Shown here one piece after another: positions 15,402 through 23,089 of a stretch of DNA of 43,719 nt; position 1 is the stretch's first letter, and the number at the start of each line of letters is the position of its first letter. Under the pieces are notes generated by a model. It searched no databases. It was not told the origin of the DNA and saw nothing but the letters and a program-made list of their open reading frames with translations. The stretch is from Subdoligranulum sp. GTDB taxonomy: Bacteria; Bacillota; Clostridia; Oscillospirales; Ruminococcaceae. A program made the position numbers and the translations under genes. The stretch is from the NCBI GenBank assembly GCA_004555405.1, contig SFIE01000028.1, positions 1 through 43,719 of the forward strand. The letters are read 5' to 3'.

Positions 15402-17048
15402 TTAAGTGTTGTCTTCTTCGTTTTCTTCCGGAGAAGGAGTATTGTTTTCCGAGGAAGACGACGAACTGGCCGGCTCCTGCGTAGGCTCAGGCGTGGGAGT
15501 CGGCGTAGGGGTCGGAGTCGGCGTGGGGGTCGGCGTGGGAACAGGTGTAGGCTCCGGAGTAGGAACAGGTGTGGGCGTGGGGGTCGGTGTCGGCGTAGGT
15601 GTGGGGGCAGGCGTAACGGTCACCTTTACCTCAGCGCTCTTTACCAGATCGCCCACGCTGATGGTGGCCTTCAGCGTGTACTCGCCCGGGGACAGATTTT
15701 TCAGGCTGTAGCTTTCACCGGTATGGCTGGCAGCGCCGCTCCACTCTACATCCTTGGCATCTGCGCCGGAAACCGTAGCGATCACGGTATTATCCGCGCC
15801 CTGTACCATGTTCACCGCGCTGGTGGAAAGCGAAATGCTCAGGGATTTTGTTTTGTTAAACATTGCTGTAACATCAATGTTCTGCCTGAAATCCTTATCG
15901 GTGCGGCTTGCGGTGGTCACGCCATCGCTCCATTTGTAGAATTCATAACCATCTGCAGCCACCGCCTTAATGGTAACACTGGAGGTTTCACCCACCTTGA
16001 ATTCCAGCTTACGCTGGTTGCTGTGCTCGCCATAGGTCAGCGTGCCGCCTTCTTCGGCATGATAGCTTGCCACATAGCTTTCCACCGATGCCGCGCTGGA
16101 ATTGCTGTTTTCACTCTTGGGGGTGTCTGCACGCTTCGCAATATTGGTTTTATCCGGGCGCTTATCCTCGGTGTTCAGTGCGTGCGTTTTCACATACTCC
16201 AGCAGCGCGTTCAAGCCGGTTTTATTAAAGTGGATATCGCCAACGGCGAAGTAGCCGCTCACACCAAAGCCGTTATCGCTTTTCAGCACCTCGCTGGTGT
16301 TCAGGAAACGATATCCATCCTCATTGCACATCTTCAGCAGCGCCTGGTTGAACTCGTCAATGATCTGCATGCGCATATTGGGATATTGTGCATGGTCGGC
16401 CGGAATGGGAGGAATGGCGGCAATGATAATGTCGCTGTAGTTGTAGGCGTTTTTCATTGCCTGCAGAGCGCTGCGGTAGCTCTGGATAAATTCATCCGCT
16501 TTCATGCTGCCATCGGCGTTGTTGGTGCCCATCATCACCACAATACGGCGGGGCTTCATTTTCGCCAAAGCATTGGGAATGGTGTAGGCAGTGGTATCGC
16601 CCTTAAAATAAACACAGGCATCACTGGTGACGCTTTGAATGCCAATGCCCACCTTACCCACAAACTGATCCAGACTGATCAGACCGTAGCTGTACATACG
16701 AACCGTGTTGGAGTCACCAACAAAAACCGTTTCGTTCAGATAGTCGCTTCCGGCATCGCTGGTTTTTTTCAAGATAGCGGAATCTTTGGTATCCAGCGCA
16801 TACTGAGTGCGGTCATACTCTTCGCTGATCACATCGCCGCTGCCGGTTTTGTCAATTTCATCGTCCGGTACAATATCGTTGTTCGACCAACCGTGCAGCA
16901 GTGCAGCACACACAGCGATCGTGGCCAAAAATACCACCGCACAGCCTGCCAGTACCATGCAGGCCTTTTTTTGCAGCGGAGAAAGCGCATTCAACCACTC
17001 CATGGGGCTAAGATTTTGCTTTCTGCGCCGAGATCTACGATTACTCAT
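15402..17048 (-). CDS. Membrane-anchored SGNH/GDSL hydrolase with repeat and Pro-Thr tail
   Basis: 548-residue surface protein. A basic N-terminus (SNRRSRRRKQN) and one membrane segment (about 29-51) anchor it with the rest outside. The SGNH esterase-type domain (about 105-290) shows all blocks: GDSN with nucleophile S113, VGIG (133), GTNN (174-177) and DIHFN with D271/H273. Next comes a bacterial-repeat/InlB-like module (about 325-398, GYEFYKWSDG), an Ig-like segment (400-478), a (TP)n spacer (479-526) and a Ser-rich acidic tail. No LPXTG motif is seen. Probably deacylates or acylates a wall glycan. It overlaps the HAD gene by 8 bases and uses its GGAAGGAG site, so the two are coupled. Confidence 0.88.
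   Translation of the reverse strand: MSNRRSRRRKQNLSPMEWLNALSPLQKKACMVLAGCAVVFLATIAVCAALLHGWSNNDIVPDDEIDKTGSGDVISEEYDRTQYALDTKDSAILKKTSDAGSDYLNETVFVGDSNTVRMYSYGLISLDQFVGKVGIGIQSVTSDACVYFKGDTTAYTIPNALAKMKPRRIVVMMGTNNADGSMKADEFIQSYRSALQAMKNAYNYSDIIIAAIPPIPADHAQYPNMRMQIIDEFNQALLKMCNEDGYRFLNTSEVLKSDNGFGVSGYFAVGDIHFNKTGLNALLEYVKTHALNTEDKRPDKTNIAKRADTPKSENSNSSAASVESYVASYHAEEGGTLTYGEHSNQRKLEFKVGETSSVTIKAVAADGYEFYKWSDGVTTASRTDKDFRQNIDVTAMFNKTKSLSISLSTSAVNMVQGADNTVIATVSGADAKDVEWSGAASHTGESYSLKNLSPGEYTLKATISVGDLVKSAEVKVTVTPAPTPTPTPTPTPTPVPTPEPTPVPTPTPTPTPTPTPTPTPEPTQEPASSSSSSENNTPSPEENEEDNT
15471..15614 (-). repeat. Thr-Pro coding tandem repeat
   Basis: About 24 near-identical 6-base units (ACN CCN) encode the TP/VP/EP spacer at residues 479-526 of the SGNH protein. 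Synonymous changes break up the repeat, but long stretches remain and could vary in number by slippage in multiples of six without frameshift. Confidence 0.85.
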
Positions 17049-17697
17049 TGGAATCTCCTTCCAGAATAAAATTTGTCAGTTCGTTGCAGCTATTGGCCAG
17101 GATCAGCGGCCGGTACGGTGCCAATTCCTCTTTGCTGCCGTATCCGTAGGCAACCGCCGCCGCAGGCAGCCCGCAGTCACCCGCACCTTCCATATCATCG
17201 CGGCGATCCCCCACCATCAGGATCTTTTTGCCCTGCAAAAAATCCCGCGGCAAAAGATCACGGATCACAGCGGTTTTGGTATCAATGCTGCTGTCCTCGC
17301 TGGCACCGCCGATAACATGGAAATATTCCGCAATACCAAGTTCCTGCAAAATCGGCGTAACTACCGTTACAGGCTTTGAGGTGGCTGTACACAGCACCAC
17401 CCCTGCACGGCGCAGGGCTTGCAGCATATCCGCCACACCGGGATACAGCACACACATATGGCTGCCCTTTTCGTGATAGTATGCCCGGTATAGATCCACT
17501 GCGTGTTCTACCTCTTCAGGTGTGCGCAGAAATTTTGCATAGCTGCGGCGCAGCGGCGGGCCAAAAAACTGGTTATAATCGATGTTTTTATCATCGATCC
17601 CCAATTCTTGAAATGTATGGGCAAAAGTTTCCCGAATGCCGGGTGCCGAGTCGATCAGCGTACCGTCTACATCAAAAAGAACCGCATCATATCTCAT
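17041..17697 (-). CDS. HAD hydrolase, phosphoglycolate phosphatase-like
   Basis: 218-residue HAD phosphatase of the Gph/PpaX type. Motif I FDVDGTLIDSAPGI (D9, D11), cap domain with FFGPPLRRSY, motif II CTATSKP, motif III lysine in TKTAVI and motif IV MVGDRRDDMEGA are all present. Possible substrates include phosphoglycolate or pyrophosphate-derived products; the sequence does not choose. GAGGTAAACC precedes the ATG. The last codons overlap the SGNH hydrolase start. The promoter is about 100 bases upstream. Confidence 0.85.
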   Translation of the reverse strand: MRYDAVLFDVDGTLIDSAPGIRETFAHTFQELGIDDKNIDYNQFFGPPLRRSYAKFLRTPEEVEHAVDLYRAYYHEKGSHMCVLYPGVADMLQALRRAGVVLCTATSKPVTVVTPILQELGIAEYFHVIGGASEDSSIDTKTAVIRDLLPRDFLQGKKILMVGDRRDDMEGAGDCGLPAAAVAYGYGSKEELAPYRPLILANSCNELTNFILEGDSNE

Positions 17698-17795
17698 GGT
17701 TTACCTCAAAAGCCAAAAGCTGTGGCGTTTACACATAGTTTTTCACGGCAGCGAAGGTTTTTGCATAACTTGCAAAGCACAGCACTGCCTTTGCT

Positions 17796-17804
17796 ATTAT
17801 AGCA
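17796..17804 (-). promoter_or_regulatory. Extended -10 promoter for the HAD-SGNH operon
   Basis: Minus strand TGC-TATAAT, a perfect extended -10, without a good -35. It implies a leader of about 90 bases before the HAD gene. Confidence 0.5.
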
Positions 17805-17889
17805 TAAATTATTCTTTTATGCCATTGATCCATTCAATTTTTACAAAATGTTTGCGATTATGCTGCCCTGACATCGGCAGCTGCTCATC

Positions 17890-17923
17890 AAAAAGGCAGA
17901 GCGAAGCTGGGCCTCGCTCTGCC
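17890..17923 (-). terminator. Terminator after the PTS EIIA gene
   Basis: A perfect 10-bp GC-rich stem (17895-17904 with 17914-17923) with a 9-base loop is followed on the minus strand by TTTTT. Confidence 0.88.
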
Positions 17924-17962
17924 AATGCGATTTGATTCAAAACAGAAAAGCTATCCGAAAGC

Positions 17963-18445
17963 TTATTCCTTGCCAAAGCAATGCAGTTCTGCTGCTTCGA
18001 TGCAGTCATACACCTGCTGTACCGTTTCCGCCTTGCGCAGTTGGTCTGCCAATGCGGGCACTTCTGCCAGCAGCGTGGTGATATAAGTAAGCAAACGCAG
18101 ATGCTCGTTGCCTTCCATGGGCGCACCGATCATAAACAGAAGATCGCTCTGGCTATGGTCATAGGCACCCCATTCTACGCCCTTTTTAAGAGTTGCAAAA
18201 GAAACACAGGGCTTGCTGATGGCCTTGCTTTTGGCGTGAGGAATGGCAATGCCGCCATCCAAAGCCGTGGAGGTGACATCCTCGCGGGCATAAATTGCAC
18301 TGCGATATGTGCTTTCATCCTGCAGGCAGCCGTTTTTCTTTTGCAGCTGTACCAGCTTGCCAATGGCTTCGAGCTGGTCTGCTGCTTCACCGTGAATACA
18401 GATTGCCTCGGGGGCAATTCTGCATTTTGTCATTAGATTATCCAT
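17963..18445 (-). CDS. Orphan PTS EIIA domain protein (fructose/mannitol, PtsN-like)
   Basis: 160-residue single-domain phosphotransferase EIIA of the PTS_EIIA_2 family. The phosphorylated histidine lies in GGIAIPHAKSKAI (H70), preceded by EDVTSTAL; the C-terminal LLTYITTLLAEVPALADQLRKA is typical. No EIIB, EIIC or regulator gene is adjacent, so it either serves a transporter elsewhere or acts as a PtsN-like regulatory relay. The start at 18445 has only a weak ribosome site (GCGGA 6 bases away); ATG at 18433 is the alternative, and the open frame extends 39 codons further without family similarity. Terminator follows. Confidence 0.86.
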   Translation of the reverse strand: MDNLMTKCRIAPEAICIHGEAADQLEAIGKLVQLQKKNGCLQDESTYRSAIYAREDVTSTALDGGIAIPHAKSKAISKPCVSFATLKKGVEWGAYDHSQSDLLFMIGAPMEGNEHLRLLTYITTLLAEVPALADQLRKAETVQQVYDCIEAAELHCFGKE

Positions 18446-18530
18446 AATTTTTCCGCTGCTTCTTTTCAGTTTCGGATAATTTATTGGTTTTATGCAGCTA
18501 ACAGCGGAACCCAACTGCCAGGCCCTTGCT

Positions 18531-19670
18531 TCAGCGCGGTTTCTTGGTGTCTTTTTTATCAAAATACATATACACCTGACAAGGAATCATGCCGTTGTAC
18601 AGCTTGCGGCGGCGGGCAGCGCGTGTGCCAAAGTGTGTTTCAAATTCCATGTCGGCTGTGATCACATACAAACCGCTGCCGGGGGCCTTTTTCCAGCGAT
18701 CACCCAAAACGCCCGCCAGCTGCGCTGCTTCGTCCAGACTGCCCAAACGCTCACCATAGGGAGGGTTGGTAAGCACTGTCGCAGCCGGATCGGCTGTAAA
18801 ATCGCGCACATCTGCCACTTCAAAATGGCAGCGCTCCCCCACACCGGCCAGCTTTGCGTTTTGCGTGGCCAGCTCAACGGCAGCGGGATCAATATCAGAG
18901 CCGCGGCCCTCAAAGGCGGCATCCAAACGAGTTTCGGAAAGGCACTTTTCACGCTGCTCGGCCCATACCGAGGTGGGAATAAAGCTGTACTGCTCTGCAG
19001 CAAAACGGCGGCGCAGACCGGGAGCAATGTTGAGTGCCTTTTGGGCGGCTTCGATCACCATGGTGCCGCTGCCGCAGAACGGGTCCATCATCAAGGTGTC
19101 GCGGCGCACACGGCCCAAATCGGCAATGGCAGCAGCCAGCGTTTCCTTGATGGGAGCCATTGTGGAATTGCGGCGATATCCGCGCTTATGCAGGCCGTCA
19201 CCGCTGGTATCCAGCATGATCTCCACCAGATTTTTGCGAATGGAAAAACGGATCTTATGCAGCACGCCGGTTTCCGGCAGATAGCTGGTTTTATGGCCCT
19301 GCATCAAGCGCTTAACGATGGCCTTTTTCACAATGCTCTGGCAGGCCGGAACACTGGACAACTGACTGGAAAGGCTGCTGCCCTTCACCGGGAACTGTGC
19401 GTCGGCAGGGATCACCTCTTCCCAGGGAATGCTGTATACGCCGTCAAACAGTTCATCAAAAGTGGTGGCTGTATAGGTTTTCAGCAGAATGACAACGCGC
19501 TCGGCACAGCGCAGGTTCAAGTTGGCAGCAGCGATCATATCCACGCCGCCTTCAAAGGCCACACGGCCATCCGTTACCTGCACATTCTCGGCGCCGAGGC
19601 GGCGGGCCTCAAACGCCGTGGTGGATTCCGTGCCGAAATAGCAGGGTGCGATCAGATGAAATTTTTCCAT
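18531..19670 (-). CDS. THUMP-domain class I SAM RNA methyltransferase (RlmL-N/YpsC-like)
   Basis: 379-residue rRNA methyltransferase, probably making m2G in 23S rRNA, as the N-terminal half of E. coli RlmL and Bacillus YpsC do. It starts MEKFHLIAPCYFGTE; a THUMP RNA-binding domain covers about 40-165. The catalytic domain has MMDPFCGSGTMVIEAA, GSDIDPAAVELATQNAKLAG for SAM binding and the catalytic TNPPYGERLG. C-terminal KLYNGMIPCQVYMYF is typical. AAAGGA lies 6 bases before the ATG; a 37-codon extension upstream overlaps the terminator and is rejected. Target base is inferred from the family. Confidence 0.9.
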   Translation of the reverse strand: MEKFHLIAPCYFGTESTTAFEARRLGAENVQVTDGRVAFEGGVDMIAAANLNLRCAERVVILLKTYTATTFDELFDGVYSIPWEEVIPADAQFPVKGSSLSSQLSSVPACQSIVKKAIVKRLMQGHKTSYLPETGVLHKIRFSIRKNLVEIMLDTSGDGLHKRGYRRNSTMAPIKETLAAAIADLGRVRRDTLMMDPFCGSGTMVIEAAQKALNIAPGLRRRFAAEQYSFIPTSVWAEQREKCLSETRLDAAFEGRGSDIDPAAVELATQNAKLAGVGERCHFEVADVRDFTADPAATVLTNPPYGERLGSLDEAAQLAGVLGDRWKKAPGSGLYVITADMEFETHFGTRAARRRKLYNGMIPCQVYMYFDKKDTKKPR

Positions 19671-19703
19671 TGTTTTTCCTTTCCTGTCCGGGAACTGTAC
19701 CGG

Positions 19704-19739
19704 AAAAAGAGCCTGTCTCATTTTTGGTGCGACAGGCTC
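19704..19739 (-). terminator. Terminator at the end of the mazG-yabR block
   Basis: Perfect 9-bp stem GAGCCTGTC/GACAGGCTC with 13-base loop, then TTTTT on the minus strand, 14 bases after the YabR-like gene stop. Confidence 0.87.
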
Positions 19740-19752
19740 GGCTGATAAATGT

Positions 19753-20244
19753 TTACCGCTTGCGGGAATAACCGCCGCCACGGCGATTTTCGGTTACACG
19801 CTTGAGGTCCGCAATTTTTTCCTCGCTTTGGCTTTTAAAGCGAGACATCATATCCTCAAAACTCATGCTGCCCTGCGGCACCGCCTGTGCCTTGGGCTGC
19901 CACACACGGGGGGCTTCGCTGCGGGCGGGGCGCGCAGGGCGGCCGCCGTTGCCTGCCGGGCGCGGTGTACCCGGACGGCCGCGCTGGGCACCGGGCTCAG
20001 GGCGAGGCAGTGTGCGCTTAATAGAGAGCGCGATTTTGCCATCCTCGGCAATATTGATGATCTTCACCTTCACATCCTGTCCGTCAGACAGAACCGTATC
20101 AAGATCTTCAATGAAATCATTGGAAACTTCGGAAATGTGAACCATGCCGGATCTACCGCCCGGCAGCGCAACAAATGCGCCGAATTTTTTTACGCCTGTG
20201 ATTTTGCCCTCAACGATCGATCCTACCTCTAATGCCAAAGCCAT
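19753..20244 (-). CDS. yabR: Single S1-domain RNA-binding protein (YabR-like)
   Basis: 163 residues. An S1 domain (1-75: VGSIVEGKITGVKKFGAFVALPGG, GMVHISEVS, VKVKIINIAEDGKIALSIK) is followed by a Pro/Gly/Arg-rich flexible region (about 80-125) and a C-terminal SMSFEDMMSRFKSQSEEKIADLKR segment seen in clostridial relatives, ending in a basic tail. It lies downstream of divIC exactly as yabR does in Bacillus, which supports the name. RNA target unknown. AGGAG lies only 3 bases before the ATG. Confidence 0.9.
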   Translation of the reverse strand: MALALEVGSIVEGKITGVKKFGAFVALPGGRSGMVHISEVSNDFIEDLDTVLSDGQDVKVKIINIAEDGKIALSIKRTLPRPEPGAQRGRPGTPRPAGNGGRPARPARSEAPRVWQPKAQAVPQGSMSFEDMMSRFKSQSEEKIADLKRVTENRRGGGYSRKR

Positions 20245-20292
20245 AAACTCCTCTTGCTTAAAATTTGATGTGGTTTTTGCTTGCGCAGCCGG

Positions 20293-20580
20293 TTATTTTC
20301 CGCTCACATCCACAAAAACTCTCTCGTTCGGGCGTGCATATCCCAATTCATCACGGGCTGCACGCTCGATAATGGTTTTGTCGCCGCTGGCAAGCTCACG
20401 ATTGAGTTCTTCGTTTGCCGCCTGCTGCTCTTCTAATGAATTCTGCACAGCCGCCAGTTCTTGGCGCTTGGTGCCAATGTTTACCTGACAAACCACCAGA
20501 TTAAAAACCAGATAGCCAAAAAGAAACACGCAAACAATCGTAACCAGCTTTTTGCCGAAACTGCTTTTGCGCTTTTTCAT
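20293..20580 (-). CDS. divIC: Septum formation initiator DivIC/FtsB-like
   Basis: 95-residue bitopic division protein: short basic cytoplasmic N-terminus (MKKRKSSFGKK), one membrane helix at about 12-30, then a coiled coil (NIGTKRQELAAVQNSLEEQQAANEEL) and the C-terminal ERAARDELGYARPNERVFVDV motif of the DivIC/FtsB family. Forms part of the FtsL-DivIC-FtsQ complex at the septum. AGGAGG lies 7-8 bases upstream of the ATG. The position between yabQ and yabR is the conserved Bacillus/Clostridium order. Confidence 0.92.
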   Translation of the reverse strand: MKKRKSSFGKKLVTIVCVFLFGYLVFNLVVCQVNIGTKRQELAAVQNSLEEQQAANEELNRELASGDKTIIERAARDELGYARPNERVFVDVSGK

Positions 20581-20636
20581 TTTGTCTTTCCTCCTGTATG
20601 GTTTTTGATCGTGCCTATTTAATTATAATACATCAT

Positions 20637-21062
20637 TCAGCGTTTTGATTTCAACTGATTTTTAGCTTTTTTCAATATTTTTCTAATTTGTTTCTGCGAT
20701 CCTCTGGCAGCGGCACCGGCGGCAATCTTCAACAGCACAAACGGCCTGCTGATCAGCCAACACAACCAAAAGCGTACCCCTTCAGTGAAGGGCGCGATCA
20801 CCGTATAGCCAGCCGCCGCCCCTGCCAGCATGGAAGCCGCCATATACCCGCGCGGAATGCCCGAAAGGCTTTGCCCTGCAGCATATCCCTGCAATATCAC
20901 CGCGGCCAGAGCGAATATAAAGAGATCCAGAAAAAACAGCGAAATATGTGATTTTCCAAGCAGAAACAGGCCGAGCGTATGCACAGCAGCCAAAATAAGC
21001 CCCAGCCCCATACAGCCGAGCATATCGCAAAGCACCTGGCCGGGAAGCAGCGAAACAGCCAT
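20637..21062 (-). CDS. yabQ: Spore cortex protein YabQ
   Basis: 141-residue membrane protein, about four hydrophobic segments, ending in a basic tail (KQIRKILKKAKNQLKSKR). Starts with the family-like segment around LPGQVLCDMLGCMGLGLILAAVH and carries FFLDLFIFALAAVILQGYA. In Bacillus, YabQ is needed for cortex formation in the mother cell. The call rests mainly on the length, membrane layout and its place right after yabP and before divIC. The ATG follows the yabP stop directly and lacks a clear ribosome site, so translation is probably coupled. Confidence 0.85.
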   Translation of the reverse strand: MAVSLLPGQVLCDMLGCMGLGLILAAVHTLGLFLLGKSHISLFFLDLFIFALAAVILQGYAAGQSLSGIPRGYMAASMLAGAAAGYTVIAPFTEGVRFWLCWLISRPFVLLKIAAGAAARGSQKQIRKILKKAKNQLKSKR

Positions 21063-21374
21063 TCAGTGCCAAAGCCTGTGCAGCAGGCGCTCGGCTTTTT
21101 CCTGCGGCTCTGTGTATTGCACATAGTCGATCTGGCCGTAGATTTTCAGTTCACCGGTTTGCAGGCTGAGCTCGCTCACCTGAATGCCACGCCCGCCAAT
21201 GGTAAGCCCGCCCTGCTGTGTTTCCAGCGAAGCGGCGGTATCATCATAGCTTACAATACGCTTGATGCCTGTGGCCGTGGCCAAATGGCGATTTTCCAAA
21301 ATCAGGTTATGCTGTGCGGCCGCAGCCGCTTTGGCGGGCTCGGGTGGTGTGGTTTGCACGGATTTGTTTTGCAT
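21063..21374 (-). CDS. yabP: Sporulation protein YabP
   Basis: 103 residues. After a variable Ala-rich N-terminus, the YabP/YqfC domain is clear: HNLILENRHLATATGIKRIVSYDDTA, then LETQQGGLTIGGRGIQVSELSLQTGELKIYGQIDYVQYTE. Mother-cell sporulation protein; the biochemical role is unknown. GGGGG lies 10 bases before the ATG. The conserved neighbour order rqcP-yabP-yabQ confirms it. Confidence 0.92.
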   Translation of the reverse strand: MQNKSVQTTPPEPAKAAAAAQHNLILENRHLATATGIKRIVSYDDTAASLETQQGGLTIGGRGIQVSELSLQTGELKIYGQIDYVQYTEPQEKAERLLHRLWH

Positions 21375-21447
21375 AAAGGCATGGCCCCCTTTGATGACTT
21401 TTTATCAAAGATATTCGCCGATGCCTGCGCTTAGAACCCGCCTGCTT

Positions 21448-21693
21448 TTATTCCTGAATGGCCTCGTACATTTCGCGGGCCACATCTTTGCGCACATTAT
21501 CCTCGACCGAAAGAACCCTTACTTTAACAGGCTTATTGCCAAAGGTGATCTCGATCTCATCGCCCACCTTCACAGCATAGCTGGGCTTTACTGCCTTGCC
21601 GTTCACATAAATGCGGCCCGCATCTGCCACATCATTGGCCACCGTGCGGCGCTTGATCAATCGGCTGACTTTTAAATATTTATCCAATCTCAT
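21448..21693 (-). CDS. rqcP: S4-domain RNA-binding protein RqcP
   Basis: 81 residues, almost all one S4 fold: MRLDKYLKVSRLIKRRTVANDVADAGRIYVNGKAVKPSYAVKVGDEIEI. Orthologue of Bacillus YabO/RqcP, which works with RqcH to add alanine tails to peptides stalled on 50S subunits. The start at 21693 has GAGGGG 8 bases upstream; a 22-codon extension overlaps the HU terminator and is not used. It sits between hup and yabP as in other Firmicutes. Confidence 0.92.
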   Translation of the reverse strand: MRLDKYLKVSRLIKRRTVANDVADAGRIYVNGKAVKPSYAVKVGDEIEITFGNKPVKVRVLSVEDNVRKDVAREMYEAIQE

Positions 21694-21716
21694 GGGAATA
21701 CCCCTCTTAAAACCGG

Positions 21717-21747
21717 AAAATCCCGCCGCCGAAGCTCGGCAGCGGGA
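21717..21747 (-). terminator. Intra-operon terminator between hup and rqcP
   Basis: A 12-bp GC-rich stem (21721-21732 with 21736-21747, one G-U pair), tight loop, then TTTT on the minus strand. Its position suggests it truncates most transcripts after hup so that HU is made in excess over downstream proteins. Confidence 0.72.
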
Positions 21748-21771
21748 ATTCTCGTTCATTGGTGAAAAAGA

Positions 21772-22047
21772 TTAGCCGTTCACAGCTTCCTTCAGAGCCT
21801 TGCCAGCCTTGAAAGAAGGAGCCTTGCTGGCGGGAACATTGATGGTTTCCTTGGTCTGGGGGTTCAGGCAGGTGCGCTCTGCACGCTCCTTGACCTCGAA
21901 AGTGCCAAAGCCAACCAGAGAAACCTTTTCGCCGTTCTGCAGAGCCTCGGTGATAGAAGCCAGAACAGCAGCAACAGCCTCCTCAGAAGCTTTCTTGGAA
22001 GTGCCGGTTTTTTCAGCAACCTGAGCGATCAGTTCAACTTTAGTCAT
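21772..22047 (-). CDS. hup: DNA-binding protein HU
   Basis: 91-residue nucleoid protein. Classic HU sequence: MTKVELIAQVAEKTGTSKKASEEAV, VSLVGFGTFEVKERAER, then the DNA-bending arm ending in TKETINVPASKAPSFKAGKALKEAVNG. Strongly biased codon use indicates high expression. Good GGAGG ribosome site 10 bases upstream. A terminator follows at once, fitting a highly expressed product in the middle of a longer operon. Confidence 0.97.
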   Translation of the reverse strand: MTKVELIAQVAEKTGTSKKASEEAVAAVLASITEALQNGEKVSLVGFGTFEVKERAERTCLNPQTKETINVPASKAPSFKAGKALKEAVNG

Positions 22048-22164
22048 AATTTAATTACCTCCACAAATGTCCTTTATATCAGCACAAAGGGCCTTTTCGT
22101 ATTCCCTCTGAGAACTGCCTGATATGTTTTTTGCGCTTTGTATTTTTCACAAAACGAGTAGATT

Positions 22165-22872
22165 TTATTCGGCTTTTTGCTGCTCACCATGCACAACCGC
22201 GGCCGAAAATTCGCGGTTTGCATCTTGCAGGGCCTGTTCCGGGTCAATTCCTGCAGCGCGGGCCGCCTGCACAGCGGCAAACAATAGCTGCCCCATCGCC
22301 TGGGGGGAAGGCTGTGTTTGCATCTGTTCGGCCTGCTGTTTTACGGTTTCCAGTGCCAATGCCAGTTCGCAGCTGCCATAGCCATAACGCGAAGCACGCT
22401 TTTGCAGTTTTGCGGCTTTCATTAAAGCCGGCAATGTTGCGGGTACGCTTTCCAATTCATCTTTGGCTGTTGCGCGCCCTTTTTCTTTGTTTTTGAGCGC
22501 ATCCCATGTATTCAGCACCGCTGCGGCATCACCGGGCACGCAGGCTTGCCCAAAGATATGGGGATGACGGCTGATCAGCTTTTGGCATATACCATCGCAC
22601 ACATCGTCAAACCCAAAGCCGCCGCTTTGCTGTTCCATGCGGCTGTGAAGTGCCACCTGCAGCAGCACATCACCCAATTCTTCTTTTAAAAGAACGGCAT
22701 TCTTTAAATCAATGGCTTCCAAAACCTCATAGGTTTCCTCAAGGAAATTCATGCGCACAGATTCATGTGTCTGCACACGGTCCCACGGGCAACCGTTCAC
22801 AGGATCCCGCAAAATCTCCACAATTTGGATCAAATCATTGATTCTATAATGGTCTTTGCGTTCAAAATCCAC
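22165..22872 (-). CDS. mazG: Nucleoside triphosphate pyrophosphohydrolase MazG
   Basis: 235-residue all-alpha NTP pyrophosphohydrolase that removes unwanted (d)NTPs. The first MazG domain is complete: LRDPVNGCPWDRVQTHESVRMNFLEETYEVLEAI (metal-binding EETYE) and LKEELGDVLLQVALHS (EELGD). The second half (from about 100) contains HPHIFG and WDALKNKEK, typical of full-length MazG, but is shorter and less conserved. It lacks the tetrapyrrole-methylase domain fused in Bacillus YabN. The start is GTG, 6 bases after GGAGG. First gene behind the operon promoter. Confidence 0.92.
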   Translation of the reverse strand: MDFERKDHYRINDLIQIVEILRDPVNGCPWDRVQTHESVRMNFLEETYEVLEAIDLKNAVLLKEELGDVLLQVALHSRMEQQSGGFGFDDVCDGICQKLISRHPHIFGQACVPGDAAAVLNTWDALKNKEKGRATAKDELESVPATLPALMKAAKLQKRASRYGYGSCELALALETVKQQAEQMQTQPSPQAMGQLLFAAVQAARAAGIDPEQALQDANREFSAAVVHGEQQKAE

Positions 22873-22913
22873 TTTTTTCCTCCGATCAGGCGATCAAGAA
22901 AACTGCATTGTCT

Positions 22914-22942
22914 ATTTTATACTACTGCCGCCCCGATTTCAA
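22914..22942 (-). promoter_or_regulatory. Promoter of the mazG-hup-rqcP-yabPQ-divIC-yabR operon
   Basis: Minus strand TTGAAA, exact 17-base spacer, TAAAAT, ending 42 bases before the mazG GTG. It is the only clear promoter seen for the seven-gene block. Confidence 0.65.
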
Positions 22943-23033
22943 GACTAAATCAACAATTTATTCTTTTTCCTATGATATTTCAGATTTTTTTATCAAAAGT
23001 CTGTAGGATGCTCCAAAAAATAAGCTACGGCTT

Positions 23034-23063
23034 AAAAAAAGAGCGGGGCAACCCCCGCTCTTT
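23034..23063 (-). terminator. Terminator after the zinc-ribbon gene
   Basis: Perfect 11-bp stem AAAGAGCGGGG/CCCCGCTCTTT with a 4-base loop and a run of seven T on the minus strand. Confidence 0.92.
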
Positions 23064-23089
23064 CCGGCTTTATCAAAGCAATGCAGGCA

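Noticed and set aside
15406..15711. Plus-strand frame coding a Gly-Val repeat
   Set aside because: It is the reverse reading of the Thr-Pro repeat of the SGNH protein; no ribosome site.
20618..20634. TATAAT-like element before divIC
   Set aside because: No -35 at a sensible distance and it overlaps the end of yabQ; too weak to call a promoter.
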